Below, in pieces: positions 15,616 to 24,291 of a DNA stretch of 39,844 nt. Location of the stretch: assembly GCA_900545665.1 (NCBI GenBank), contig UQZU01000018.1, positions 1 through 39,844 of the forward strand. The letters run 5' to 3'. This stretch comes from an uncultured Collinsella sp. GTDB lineage: Bacteria; Actinomycetota; Coriobacteriia; Coriobacteriales; Coriobacteriaceae. Position numbers and translations under genes: made by a program. A model generated the notes under the pieces. It was not told the DNA's origin. It did no database searches and was given only the letters and a program-made list of their open reading frames with translations. Each line of letters opens with the position of its first letter. Within the stretch, counting starts at the first letter, position 1.

Positions 15616-17019
15616 GTGAACCGCACCAAAATCGCGCAGCTCTATGCCGATGCCGAGTCGCTCGGCGGCCAGACCGTCACCGTCGCCGGCTGGGTCAAGT
15701 CCGTCCGCGACATGAAGAACTTTGGCTTTGTTACGCTCAACGACGGCAGCTGCTTCCGCGACCTGCAGGTCGTCATGAACCGCGAGGCACTCGACAACTA
15801 CGACGAGATCGCCCATCAAAACGTCTCGGCCGCACTCATTTGCACCGGCACCGTCAAACTGACCCCCGATGCGCCCCAGCCTTTCGAGCTTTCTGCCACC
15901 TCCATCGAGGTCGAGGGCACGAGCGCTCCGGATTACCCGCTGCAGAAGAAGCGCGCAACCGTCGAGTTCCTGCGCACCCAGCAGCATCTGCGCCCGCGCA
16001 CCAACCTGTTCCGCGCCGTGTTCCGCATCCGCTCTGTCGCGGCTGCCGCCATCCACCGCTTCTTCCAGGAGCAGGGCTTTGTCTACGTCAACACCCCCAT
16101 CATCACCACGAGTGACTGCGAGGGCGCCGGCGAGATGTTCCGCGTGACCACGCTCGACCCCAAAAATCCGCCCCTCACCGAGTCCGGCGAGGTCGACTGG
16201 AGCCAGGACTTCTTTGGCAAGCATGCAAGCCTCACCGTGTCCGGCCAGCTCAATGCCGAGAACTTTGCCATGGCCTTTGGCGACGTGTACACCTTTGGTC
16301 CCACCTTCCGTGCCGAGAACTCCAACACCACGCGCCACGCCGCCGAGTTTTGGATGATCGAGCCCGAGATGGCCTTTGCCGATCTGAACGACTACATGGA
16401 TAACGCCGAGGCCATGCTCAAGTACGTCCTTAAGGACGTCATGGCAACCTGCCCCGACGAGCTCAATATGCTCAACAAGTTTGTGGACAAGGGTCTGCTC
16501 GAGCGCCTGGACCATGTCGCCAACTCCGACTTTGCCCGCGTTACCTACACCGAGGCCGTCGAGATCCTGGAGCAGGCAGTCGCTGCTGGCCACCAGTTTG
16601 ATTACCCCGTCAGCTGGGGCATCGACTTGCAGACCGAGCACGAGCGCTTCCTGACCGAGGAGCACTTTAAGCGCCCGACCTTCGTGACCGACTACCCGGC
16701 CGAGATCAAGGCGTTCTACATGCGCATGAACGAGGACGGCAAGACCGTCGCCGCCGCCGACTGCCTGGTTCCCGGTATCGGCGAGATTATCGGCGGCTCC
16801 CAGCGCGAGGAGCGCCTGGATCTGCTCGAGGCCCGCATCAAGGACCTGGGCATGAATCCCGAGCAGTACAAGTACTACCTTGACCTGCGCCGCTACGGTT
16901 CCTGCAAGCACGCCGGCTACGGTCTGGGCTTCGAGCGCTTGGTCATGTATCTGACCGGCGTGGGCAACATCCGCGACGTCCTGCCGCACCCGCGCACCGT
17001 GGGCAACGCCGACTTCTAA
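15616..17019 (+). CDS. asnS: asparaginyl-tRNA synthetase
   Basis: The 467-aa enzyme attaches asparagine to tRNA-Asn. An N-terminal OB-fold anticodon-binding domain (residues 15-115, GWVKSVRDMKNFGFV) leads to the class II catalytic core: motif 2 region FGPTFRAENSNTTRHAAEFW and motif 3 GLGFERLVMYLTG, plus FYMRMNEDGKTVAAAD. The sequence ends LPHPRTVGNADF, as in bacterial AsnRS, and the length equals the usual 466. I choose GTG 15616 because GGGAGGA precedes it by 3-4 nt and this gives the family length; ATG at 15604 lacks a ribosome site. It appears to be a single-gene unit with its own promoter and terminator. Confidence 0.96.
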   Translation: MNRTKIAQLYADAESLGGQTVTVAGWVKSVRDMKNFGFVTLNDGSCFRDLQVVMNREALDNYDEIAHQNVSAALICTGTVKLTPDAPQPFELSATSIEVEGTSAPDYPLQKKRATVEFLRTQQHLRPRTNLFRAVFRIRSVAAAAIHRFFQEQGFVYVNTPIITTSDCEGAGEMFRVTTLDPKNPPLTESGEVDWSQDFFGKHASLTVSGQLNAENFAMAFGDVYTFGPTFRAENSNTTRHAAEFWMIEPEMAFADLNDYMDNAEAMLKYVLKDVMATCPDELNMLNKFVDKGLLERLDHVANSDFARVTYTEAVEILEQAVAAGHQFDYPVSWGIDLQTEHERFLTEEHFKRPTFVTDYPAEIKAFYMRMNEDGKTVAAADCLVPGIGEIIGGSQREERLDLLEARIKDLGMNPEQYKYYLDLRRYGSCKHAGYGLGFERLVMYLTGVGNIRDVLPHPRTVGNADF

Positions 17020-17065
17020 TCGTCGGACGCTAGTTCGCGTCGCCACACGCCAACGCTCATCGCAT

Positions 17066-17102
17066 AAGCGTCTCTCGACATCGGTCGAGAGACGCTTTTT
17101 TT
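17066..17102 (+). terminator. rho-independent terminator of asnS
   Basis: A 13-bp perfect stem (17066-17078 with 17085-17097), a 6-nt loop and seven Ts make a textbook terminator 47 bp after the asnS stop. Confidence 0.93.
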
Positions 17103-17115
17103 CAACAGCATCCGT

Positions 17116-17137
17116 CAAGCTTTTGGCAAGTTTTTGG
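17116..17137 (+). repeat. 11-bp tandem direct repeat
   Basis: CAAGCTTTTGG and CAAGTTTTTGG follow each other without a gap, one helical turn apart, 140 bp before the WYL regulator gene. Such phasing can mark a regulator or bent-DNA site; no partner can be named. Confidence 0.4.
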
Positions 17138-17278
17138 TCAGTTGAGCAGGGCTGTTGAAAACTCGACCCACCGTTTGCCGACGACTACCGACCGCCCAGA
17201 GCGCCCTGCGCCCCTGGGAAAGCCACACGTCCTAGGCTCCATACCGTCGCCACCCAAAACGGAAAGGACGTGGGCACG

Positions 17279-18064
17279 ATGACCGAAGCCGCTGTTGAAA
17301 CCTACGACACCACGACGAGGGGCGCCGCCTCGATGGCAGCCTATCGCGCCGTTCGCATCCTGCAGCTCTTGAGCGAAAACACCGGCGAGGACAAGGCCAT
17401 GCTTTCCGATGAGTTGATCCGGCGCCTCGCCCATCCCGACGACCCCGCCCGCATGCCCATCTCGGCGGCGCGGCGCAGCATCTACACCGCCATCTCTGCG
17501 CTTCGCCATGCCGGATACGAAATTGAGTACAAACGCGGCGTGGGCTACAAACTTCTTACCCGTCCGCTCACCGACGAAGAGATCATCCGGCTCCACGGTA
17601 TGGTCATGCGCAACCGCTCCACGCCTATCGCTATCCGCAAGAGCATGGCGCAGCACTTAGTTGCCATGGCGAGTGCCGACGTTCGCGGCTACCTCGATAC
17701 ACCCGAACCCGTTCCGAGCGCAGTCAGCAAGGCTACCAAGGCAACACGCACGCCCATCAAGCGCATCGACACGTGCGAGCTCGTCGAGCAGGCCATCGAC
17801 CACGGAACCACGGTGAGTTTTGATATTTCGAGCGTCACGACGCGTGGCGAAACCGAAGCAGCACGGATGACACTCCGTCCCTTTGCCATCAGGCAGCGCG
17901 ATGGCATCTCGTATCTGCTGGGAACGGTCTACGACGCCCGAGGCGCCGATGACACGTTGCGCACCGTCGAGATCGCCCGTATGAGAAACGTCAGCACGCG
18001 CCTGCTCGACGGCAAGAAGCTCTTCGCCGCCCTGGACGAGAACGACACCTCCTCCGCCGCATAA
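17279..18064 (+). CDS. WYL-domain transcriptional regulator
   Basis: A 261-aa regulator. Residues 20-90 form a winged helix-turn-helix of the DeoR-like type, ending in ISALRHAGYEIEYKRGVGYKLL. Residues 160-245 fit a WYL domain: TVSFDISSV, then LRPFAIRQRDGISYLLGTVYDARGADDTLRTVEIARM, where the usual WYL tyrosine strand is present in variant form. WYL proteins often sense nucleic acid or small ligands and regulate defence or stress genes. I prefer ATG 17279, 10 nt after AGGA; GTG 17270 sits too close to that site. Its neighbours, asnS and the ABC importer, do not reveal the target. Confidence 0.75.
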   Translation: MTEAAVETYDTTTRGAASMAAYRAVRILQLLSENTGEDKAMLSDELIRRLAHPDDPARMPISAARRSIYTAISALRHAGYEIEYKRGVGYKLLTRPLTDEEIIRLHGMVMRNRSTPIAIRKSMAQHLVAMASADVRGYLDTPEPVPSAVSKATKATRTPIKRIDTCELVEQAIDHGTTVSFDISSVTTRGETEAARMTLRPFAIRQRDGISYLLGTVYDARGADDTLRTVEIARMRNVSTRLLDGKKLFAALDENDTSSAA

Positions 18065-18133
18065 GACCCTCCGCCGCCCATTCGACTACCCGTACCGCCC
18101 ATCCGATTCTGTATTAAAAAACCCGCCAGGCTG

Positions 18134-18161
18134 TTGTAAAAATGGACATCAGCGCTACTAT
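18134..18161 (+). promoter_or_regulatory. promoter of the TrpXYZ-like operon
   Basis: TTGTAA (18134-18139) and TACTAT (18156-18161) are 16 bp apart. Just downstream, TGCACT (18171-18176) and AGTGCA (18184-18189) form a hairpin at the 5' end of the transcript. TAAAAATGG (18137-18145) and CCATTTTTA (18200-18208) are also complementary. No T-box or trp-type leader peptide was recognised. Confidence 0.55.
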
Positions 18162-18224
18162 AGTTCCACTTGCACTTTGTCCCAGTGCAGTGTTTCCAGC
18201 CATTTTTATACTGGGGGTAATGAT

Positions 18225-19205
18225 ATGAAGGACATCATCATCAGCCGCAGGAGCCTTCTGGTCTCCGCCGGCCTGCTCGCACTCGCCCCGCTCGCCGGAT
18301 GCGGCGGCAACTCTGGTTCCGGCTCTGCTGCCGCCGGTTCCGACTACACCATCGGCGTTCTGCAGCTCACCGAGCACTCCGCACTCGATGCCGCCAACGA
18401 CGGCTTTGTCAAGGCCATCAAGAAGAGCGGCCTTAAGGTCAAGATCGACCAGAAGAACGCCCAGAACGACCAGTCCACGTGTAAGTCCATTGCCGACAAG
18501 TTTGTGGGCGACAACGTCAACCTGATTTATGCCATCGCCACGCCCGCCGCGCAGGCTGCCGCCGGCGCCACGGCCGATATCCCCATCGTGGGCTGCGCCA
18601 TCACCGACTACGCCGCCTCCGGCCTGGTCCAGGACAACGACAAGCCCGGCACCAACGTCACGGGCGCTTCCGACCTCACCCCGGTCGCCGAGCAGCTCGA
18701 GATGATGCAGAAGGTCCTGCCCGACGTTAAAAAGGTCGGCCTGCTCTACTGCACCGCCGAGTCCAACTCCGACGTCCAGATCAAGGCCGCCAAGAAGGAG
18801 CTCGACAAGCTGGGCCTCGAGTACACTGACTTCACCGTCTCGAGCTCCAACGAGATTCAGTCCGTCGTCGAGTCTGCCGTGGGCAAGGTCGACGCGCTGT
18901 ACTCCCCCACCGACAACACCATCGCCGCGGGTGCCTCGCAGGTCGGCCAGATCTGCAAGGAGAACAAGCTTCCCTTCGTGACTGGCGAGGAGGGTATGTG
19001 CATGGCCGGCGGCCTGTTCACCCTCTCCATCAACTATGAGGACCTGGGCTACGCCACGGGCGAGATGGCCGTTAAGATCCTGAAGGGCGAGGCCAAGCCC
19101 GAGGATATGCCGATCAAGCACCTCTCGAGCAAGGACCTGGTCGTCGTCAAGAACGACGAAATGGCCGAGGCCCTGGGCATCGACCTTTCCGCCCTGGACG
19201 CGTAA
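18225..19205 (+). CDS. ABC importer substrate-binding lipoprotein, TrpX-like
   Basis: A 326-aa lipoprotein: residues 1-25 form a signal peptide ending in the lipobox LAGC, so the mature protein is anchored by Cys to the outer face of the membrane. Residues 35-320 are a two-lobed periplasmic-binding fold of the ABC_sub_bind family (YTIGVLQLTEHSALDAANDGFVKAIKK; NLIYAIATPAAQAAA; KKVGLLYCTAESNSDVQ; PTDNTIAAG). TrpX members carry tryptophan or other aromatic amino acids; here the ligand is unproven. A GGGGG site lies 7 nt before ATG. The matching permease and ATPase genes follow. Confidence 0.9.
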   Translation: MKDIIISRRSLLVSAGLLALAPLAGCGGNSGSGSAAAGSDYTIGVLQLTEHSALDAANDGFVKAIKKSGLKVKIDQKNAQNDQSTCKSIADKFVGDNVNLIYAIATPAAQAAAGATADIPIVGCAITDYAASGLVQDNDKPGTNVTGASDLTPVAEQLEMMQKVLPDVKKVGLLYCTAESNSDVQIKAAKKELDKLGLEYTDFTVSSSNEIQSVVESAVGKVDALYSPTDNTIAAGASQVGQICKENKLPFVTGEEGMCMAGGLFTLSINYEDLGYATGEMAVKILKGEAKPEDMPIKHLSSKDLVVVKNDEMAEALGIDLSALDA

Positions 19206-19220
19206 TGCCATACGCGGCAT

Positions 19221-19252
19221 GCGGCTAGAGCCCGTGCTCGCGCTTTAGCCGC
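19221..19252 (+). terminator. hairpin between the binding-protein and permease genes
   Basis: GCGGCTAGAGC (19221-19231) pairs with GCTTTAGCCGC (19242-19252) with one mismatch. Only a weak T-rich tail follows. It may be a partial terminator or an mRNA 3' stabiliser that keeps the binding protein in excess over the permease, a common pattern in ABC operons. Confidence 0.5.
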
Positions 19253-19408
19253 GTTATTCAATATCTGAGCCACAGGGGCGGGCGCTGTAGACCGGCGTCC
19301 GCCCTGCTTGTTTCAGGTAAAACAAAACGTCTGTCCGTAACTCTTCTATGCATTGTTACCGCTATTATGGAAAATCACGTGTCCACCCTATCCTAGGAGG
19401 TATGAAGC

Positions 19409-20332
19409 ATGCTCATTGCATTGCAGGGCGCCGTTTCGCAGGGCGTCCTCTGGGGCATTATGGTGCTTGGCGTGTTTATCACGTTCCGCCTGCTCGACAT
19501 TCCCGATATGACCTGCGACGGCAGCTTTGCCCTCGGCGGCTGCGTCTGCGCTGTGCTCATCGTCAATAACAACGTCGACCCGCTGTTCGCCGTGCTGGCC
19601 GGTATGTGCGCCGGCGCCATCGCGGGCGCCGTCACGGGCATTTTGACCACCGTCTTTGAGATTCCTGCGATCCTCGCCGGAATCCTCACCCAGATCAGCC
19701 TGTGGTCCATCAACCTGCGCATCATGGGCAAGTCCAATACGCCCATTCTTGCCAAGGGCACCGTGTTCTCGGCCGTCAGCAATATGACCGGTCTGCCGCA
19801 GTCCACCGTTGCCATCATCTTGGGCATCCTGCTCGCCGTGGCTATCGTTGCCATCCTGTATTGGTTCTTTGGCACCGAAATCGGCTCGGCGCTGCGCGCC
19901 ACCGGCAACAACGAGTACATGATCCGCGCTCTGGGCGTCAACACCAACTCCACCAAGATGATCGCCCTCGTGCTCTCCAACGCCCTCATCGGCCTCTCTG
20001 GCGCGCTTATCTGCCAGAGCCAAAAGTATGCCGACATTGGCATGGGTACCGGCGCTATCGTTATCGGTCTTGCCGCCATCGTCATCGGTGAGGTGCTCGG
20101 CCGTCTGCTGCCCGGCGGCCTCACGCAGTTTAGCGTCCGTCTTGCCTCCGCCGTCTTTGGCTCCGTGGTGTACTTCCTTATCCGCGCCATCGTGCTGCAG
20201 TTGGGCATGGACGCCAACGACATGAAGCTGCTCTCCGCCGTGATCGTCGCCGTGGCCCTGTGCGTGCCCGTGGTTTGGGAGCGCTATAAGCTCCGCAGCT
20301 CCTACACGAAGGGGGATGAGGCAGATGCTTAA
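19409..20332 (+). CDS. ABC importer permease, TrpY-like
   Basis: A 307-aa membrane protein with about eight to nine hydrophobic helices in the layout of the BPD_transp_2/LivH-like permeases that pair with ABC_sub_bind proteins (COG4120 type). Recognisable parts are FITFRLLDIPDMTCDGSFALGG near the N-terminus and GSALRATGNNEYMIRALGVN before the ATPase-contact loop. It forms the transmembrane channel of the importer. AGGAGG lies 8 nt before ATG 19409. Its 3' end overlaps the ATPase start by 8 nt. The 200-bp gap to the binding-protein gene holds a hairpin and could hold a second promoter. Confidence 0.9.
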   Translation: MLIALQGAVSQGVLWGIMVLGVFITFRLLDIPDMTCDGSFALGGCVCAVLIVNNNVDPLFAVLAGMCAGAIAGAVTGILTTVFEIPAILAGILTQISLWSINLRIMGKSNTPILAKGTVFSAVSNMTGLPQSTVAIILGILLAVAIVAILYWFFGTEIGSALRATGNNEYMIRALGVNTNSTKMIALVLSNALIGLSGALICQSQKYADIGMGTGAIVIGLAAIVIGEVLGRLLPGGLTQFSVRLASAVFGSVVYFLIRAIVLQLGMDANDMKLLSAVIVAVALCVPVVWERYKLRSSYTKGDEADA

Positions 20333-21119
20333 GCTCTCACACGTCAAGAAGACCTTTAACAAGGGCACCGTCACCGAGAAGCGCGCGCTCACCGGCGTCG
20401 ACCTCACCCTAAATGACGGCGACTTTGTAACCGTGATCGGCGGCAACGGCGCCGGCAAGTCCACGCTGCTCAACATGATCGCCGGCGTGTACCCGCTCGA
20501 TTCGGGCGTTATTGAGCTCGACGGCACCGACATCTCGCGCCTGAGCGAGTCGCAGCGCGCCAAGTACCTGGGCCGCGTGTTTCAGGACCCCATGCGCGGT
20601 ACCGCTGCCGACATGCAGATCGCCGAGAACCTGGCCCTAGCCAAGCGTCGCGGCCAGCGTCGCGGCCTTTCGTGGGGCGTCACCAAGGCCGAGAAAGATG
20701 AGTACGTCGAGCTGCTCAAGCGCCTGGACCTTGGTCTGGACACGCGTCTCAACGCCAAGGTCGGCCTGCTCTCGGGTGGCCAGCGCCAGGCACTCACCCT
20801 GCTGATGGCCACGCTCACCAGGCCGCGCCTGCTGCTGCTCGACGAGCACACCGCGGCCCTCGACCCCAAGACGGCCTCTAAGGTGCTTAACCTGACCGAG
20901 GAGATCGTCGACGAGAACCACCTGACCACGCTCATGGTCACGCACAACATGAACGACGCCATCCGTCTGGGCAACCGTCTGATCATGATGCACGAAGGCC
21001 ACGTGATCTACGACGTGGCAGGCGATGAGAAGAAGTCGCTCACCGTAGCCGACCTGCTGCAGAAGTTCGAGGAGGTCTCGGGCGGCGTGCTCGCCAACGA
21101 CCGCATGCTGCTGAGCTAA
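20325..21119 (+). CDS. ABC importer ATPase, TrpZ-like
   Basis: The 264-aa nucleotide-binding subunit powers the importer. Walker A is GGNGAGKST, the Q-loop is VFQDPMRGTAADM, the signature is LSGGQRQALTLLMA, Walker B is RLLLLDEHTAALDP, and the H-switch is MVTHNMND. The length is normal. The start at 20325 was chosen because GGGGGATGAGG lies just upstream; ATG 20316 lies inside that site. It overlaps the permease stop, so the two are translationally coupled. Two hairpin terminators follow. Confidence 0.93.
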   Translation: MLKLSHVKKTFNKGTVTEKRALTGVDLTLNDGDFVTVIGGNGAGKSTLLNMIAGVYPLDSGVIELDGTDISRLSESQRAKYLGRVFQDPMRGTAADMQIAENLALAKRRGQRRGLSWGVTKAEKDEYVELLKRLDLGLDTRLNAKVGLLSGGQRQALTLLMATLTRPRLLLLDEHTAALDPKTASKVLNLTEEIVDENHLTTLMVTHNMNDAIRLGNRLIMMHEGHVIYDVAGDEKKSLTVADLLQKFEEVSGGVLANDRMLLS

Positions 21120-21157
21120 AACCTGCCAAAAAGGGACAGGTTTATTTTGGTAGGTTT
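21119..21157 (+). terminator. terminator after the ABC operon, GGGACAG loop
   Basis: A 13-bp stem with one mismatch (21119-21131 with 21145-21157) ends in TTTT. The loop contains GGGACAGG. It begins at the stop codon of the ATPase gene and belongs to a set of similar hairpins in this window. Confidence 0.75.
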
Positions 21158-21173
21158 TATCTGCGCAAGCGTC

Positions 21174-21213
21174 AAAACCGCCGCTAAGGGACAGACGCCC
21201 TTGCGGCGGTTTT
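21174..21213 (+). terminator. second terminator-like hairpin, GGGACAG loop
   Basis: AAAACCGCCGC(T)AAGGG (21174-21190) pairs with CCCTTGCGGCGGTTTT (21198-21213), with one bulged base. The loop side again holds GGGACAG. It follows the first terminator by 16 bp and precedes the 5'-nucleotidase gene. Confidence 0.7.
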
Positions 21214-21277
21214 CGCATATTATGTCGATTATCCGATATTCAACCAGACATTCTGGCTAAGGACTAAGGAAACTGCC

Positions 21278-23302
21278 ATGAAAAGACTCCCCCGCCTTGC
21301 GTTAGCCGCCGCGTTGTTTGCCGGCGCGCTCGCAGGCATCCCAAGCCTCGCTTTCGCGGGGAACCTGCCCGCCGCTATTGACGGCTCCGTGGCCGTCATG
21401 CACACCAACGACATCCACGGCAGCTACAAGTACAGCTACAACGAAAGCAAGGGCACTGGCACTGTGGGCTTTGACGGACTGGCGGTTCTCTATAGCGCCC
21501 AGGGCAACGCCCCCGATCTTTTGCTCGATGCGGGCGACACCTTCCACGGACAGTCCTTCGCCACCATGAGTGAGGGCAAGAGCATCGCCGAGCTCATGGA
21601 CACCTTCTATGCCGACGGCTACGACGCGACCACGCCAGGTAACCACGACTGGAGCTACGGCGCGGACAAACTCCGCACCATGACCGGCTACAGCACCACT
21701 GGCACGCCCTTCGCCATGCTCTGCGCGAACGCAAAGTCTACGAGCGGCGTATGGAGCTCGAGCATCACGAAGACGCTCGATCGCACCTGGGAGGATAGCG
21801 AAGATCACTCCACATTCGACTACAAAATCAAGGTCGGCGTCGTGGGCGCCATGGATGAGTCGCTGGGATCCTCGCTGCGCGCGGACCTGGTCGCGGGTAC
21901 GTCGTTCTCGAGTGCCGCGAACGCCATCAATACCGAGGCAGAGCAGCTGCGCAGGGAGGGCTGCGATGTTGTTGTGTGTATCGCGCATACACTCAACGCC
22001 AAGACCTTTGCCACGCGGCTCCGTGGCGTCGATGCCCTTATCGCAGGCCACGAGCACATCAACCTTAACGAGAAGGTGACGGGAGCCGACGGCAAGACGA
22101 TCCACGTTGTCGAGGCAGGCAGCGCCTTTGCCGAGGTGGGGCTGCTTTCCATTCCGTACAAGTACGACACGAATGGCACCGAGACGACCGACGATGACAC
22201 GGTCACGGTCCCTGCAGACGGCAGCGACGAGAAGCTCTACACCGCCAAGAACGTCAACGACCTTTTGGCAGACCCCGACAAGGGCTCCGACTACCAAAGC
22301 AGCCTTGAAGACGTCCGCAACAAGATCAAGCCGCTCGACGAGGCCTTTGAAAACGAATCGAACAAGGTGCTCGGCACATCCACCACCAACTATTTCTACG
22401 GCGAGGACGCCGCAGGCACGCATGGTTGGGAAATGGTGCGCACCACCGATTTCCGCCCCAGTAAGGAGGGCGACACCACCAAGGCCCAGACCATCGGCCA
22501 TGTGATTTGCGGCTCCTATCTTGCCCTGACGAGCGCGGACCTTGCCATCGAAAACGCTGGCGGCATCCGCGGCGGAATCGCGGCGGGCAACGTGACCGCC
22601 GGCAACGTCATCGCTATCTCGCCCTACGGCAACACCGTGGAGACCTGGACCATGACCGGCGCGGACTTCCTCGCAGCGCTCGAGCACTCGCTACAAATTA
22701 GCGACGATTGCAACGACAGCTACGAGCTTCAGCAGGCTTATGTGGCGGCCGGTCACACCGAGCAGGAGGCGCAAGACAAGTACAAGTGGCGCGATGACTC
22801 TGGCAGCGTTCTCTCCTTTGGCGGCATCAACGTGACGATTGATTGGACGCAGCCCGAAGGCAAGCGCATTGTGAGTGCCACACTCACCAAGGACGGCAGC
22901 ACGCTCGACCCCGCCAAGGCCTATACCGTCGCCACCAACAACTACATCATCACCAACACGACCGACTTCCCCACCTTCGCAAACGCCACCAAGCACACCG
23001 AGTGGGGTACCTGCGAGTCAGCGCTAAGGGCGTTGATCGGGCAGAACAGCTGGGAGAGCAAGATGGCCTCGCTCGCGGGCACCATCAGCTTTGGCTCCGC
23101 TGCCGTGGACCCCACGCCCACACCGGCCCCGACGCCTAAGCCCTCGCCTAAGACGGACACGACGACCACGAAGGTCATCACCAAGAAGACGACCGGTAAG
23201 CTCGCCGCAACGGGAGACCGCACGCTGGCAGTAGTTGGCGCGTGCCTTATCGGCGGCATCATCGTCATCATCCTCGGCATTACCTGGAAGCGTCGACGCT
23301 AA
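21278..23302 (+). CDS. surface-anchored 5'-nucleotidase (UshA-like)
   Basis: A 674-aa exported enzyme. Residues 1-27 are a signal peptide (cleavage after AFA). Residues 36-290 are the metallophosphoesterase domain: HTNDIHG (D45, H47), DAGDTFHGQ, TPGNHDWS (N122, H123), VCIAHT and AGHEH. Residues 365-610 are the 5'-nucleotidase C-terminal domain (NAGGIRGGI, ISPYGNTVETWTMTG). A Pro/Thr-rich spacer leads to LAATG (642-646), a hydrophobic helix and KRRR: a sortase signal of the LAXTG type. It should hydrolyse nucleotides outside the cell to feed nucleoside and phosphate uptake. It is a single gene, flanked by terminators. Confidence 0.92.
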   Translation: MKRLPRLALAAALFAGALAGIPSLAFAGNLPAAIDGSVAVMHTNDIHGSYKYSYNESKGTGTVGFDGLAVLYSAQGNAPDLLLDAGDTFHGQSFATMSEGKSIAELMDTFYADGYDATTPGNHDWSYGADKLRTMTGYSTTGTPFAMLCANAKSTSGVWSSSITKTLDRTWEDSEDHSTFDYKIKVGVVGAMDESLGSSLRADLVAGTSFSSAANAINTEAEQLRREGCDVVVCIAHTLNAKTFATRLRGVDALIAGHEHINLNEKVTGADGKTIHVVEAGSAFAEVGLLSIPYKYDTNGTETTDDDTVTVPADGSDEKLYTAKNVNDLLADPDKGSDYQSSLEDVRNKIKPLDEAFENESNKVLGTSTTNYFYGEDAAGTHGWEMVRTTDFRPSKEGDTTKAQTIGHVICGSYLALTSADLAIENAGGIRGGIAAGNVTAGNVIAISPYGNTVETWTMTGADFLAALEHSLQISDDCNDSYELQQAYVAAGHTEQEAQDKYKWRDDSGSVLSFGGINVTIDWTQPEGKRIVSATLTKDGSTLDPAKAYTVATNNYIITNTTDFPTFANATKHTEWGTCESALRALIGQNSWESKMASLAGTISFGSAAVDPTPTPAPTPKPSPKTDTTTTKVITKKTTGKLAATGDRTLAVVGACLIGGIIVIILGITWKRRR

Positions 23303-23353
23303 GCTACACCGCCGGGCCTTGCAGCCCCGCCGCGTAAACCTTATATCGAGCAC

Positions 23354-23387
23354 AGAAGCCCGTCCGAATTTGATCGGACGGACTTCT
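23354..23387 (+). terminator. terminator-like hairpin after the 5'-nucleotidase
   Basis: CCGTCCGA (23360-23367) pairs with TCGGACGG (23374-23381), extended by AGAAG with CTTCT on the outside. The T-run is short. It lies 50 bp after the nucleotidase stop. Confidence 0.6.
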
Positions 23388-23431
23388 TGGTGGGTATCAT
23401 GGTTGGACGATCATTAGGAGGTTTTCCCTAC

Positions 23432-24199
23432 ATGGAATTGTTTGAGCCGATTCTTCATTTCTTTGAGCAACGGTGGGTCCACAACATCATCTGGGCCGTC
23501 ATCTTGGCGATAGGCACCGCCGTCGCCGCCAAGGTCGTATCCAAGACCCTGAACCATCTGCTTAACCGAGACGATAACCCGCTACCGGCATCGAGTATCT
23601 TCATCAACATCGCGCGCGCCGTCATCTGGATGATCGGCGGCAGCTTTATCCTCGACAACTGTTTTGGCATTAATGCAAACGCCCTCGTCGCCGCTCTTGG
23701 CGTCGGCGGCATCGCCATCTCCCTGGGTTTCCAGGACACGCTCTCAAACCTTATCGGCGGCATGCAAGTGACCTTTATGGGCATCATCAAGCCCGGCGAC
23801 AATATCGAGGTCGGCGGTGTGTCGGGCGTGGTCCAAGACATCACTTGGCGCCATACAACGATTGAGGATGCCTGTGGACAGACCATCATTGTGCCCAACT
23901 CCAACATCTCCAAGAACACGCTCGTGCATTTGATGCCCTTTGGACGCGTGGCCGTGCCCGTTGCCGTAAAGGACACGTCTAAGTGGGCTTCCCTTGACGC
24001 GCTGGCAGACGAGCTCACGAGCGCAACCAAAACGGCCGTCTCGCCCATCTCGGGCTTTGACAAAGAGCCCTACGTGCTCTTTAGCGAAATCGGCGACTTT
24101 GGCATTAAGGGCAAGATCATCTTTATCGTCAGCGACGACAGCACCACTTTCACCGCTGCCGACGCCTGCATCCGCGCCATCGCCCCCATCATTGCCTAA
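23432..24199 (+). CDS. MscS-family mechanosensitive ion channel
   Basis: A 255-aa small MscS channel that opens under membrane tension to release solutes. Hydrophobic segments lie near residues 17-37 and 58-80. The pore helix and the start of the beta domain are plain in ALVAALGVGGIAISLGFQDTLSNLIGG and GIIKPGDNIEVGGVSGVVQDITWRHTTI, followed by IIVPNSNI. ATG 23432 has AGGAGG 11-12 nt upstream. A terminator starts at its stop codon, so it is a single gene. Confidence 0.92.
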   Translation: MELFEPILHFFEQRWVHNIIWAVILAIGTAVAAKVVSKTLNHLLNRDDNPLPASSIFINIARAVIWMIGGSFILDNCFGINANALVAALGVGGIAISLGFQDTLSNLIGGMQVTFMGIIKPGDNIEVGGVSGVVQDITWRHTTIEDACGQTIIVPNSNISKNTLVHLMPFGRVAVPVAVKDTSKWASLDALADELTSATKTAVSPISGFDKEPYVLFSEIGDFGIKGKIIFIVSDDSTTFTAADACIRAIAPIIA

Positions 24200-24237
24200 A
24201 CCACCACAAAGGGGACAGGCACCTTTGTTGTGGTTTT
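24198..24237. terminator. terminator after mscS, GGGGACAG loop
   Basis: AAACCACCACAAAGG (24198-24212) pairs with CCTTTGTTGTGGTTT (24222-24236) with one mismatch and is followed by T. The loop contains GGGACAG. It overlaps the mscS stop codon. Confidence 0.75.
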
Positions 24238-24291
24238 CATTCGTGGTACCATGGTTCATATAGTTGTTTAAACGACTAAGGGAGCAACATC

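Noticed and set aside
15595..17118. 507-codon minus-strand frame opposite asnS
   Set aside because: Antisense shadow; the plus strand encodes a full-length AsnRS with all motifs.
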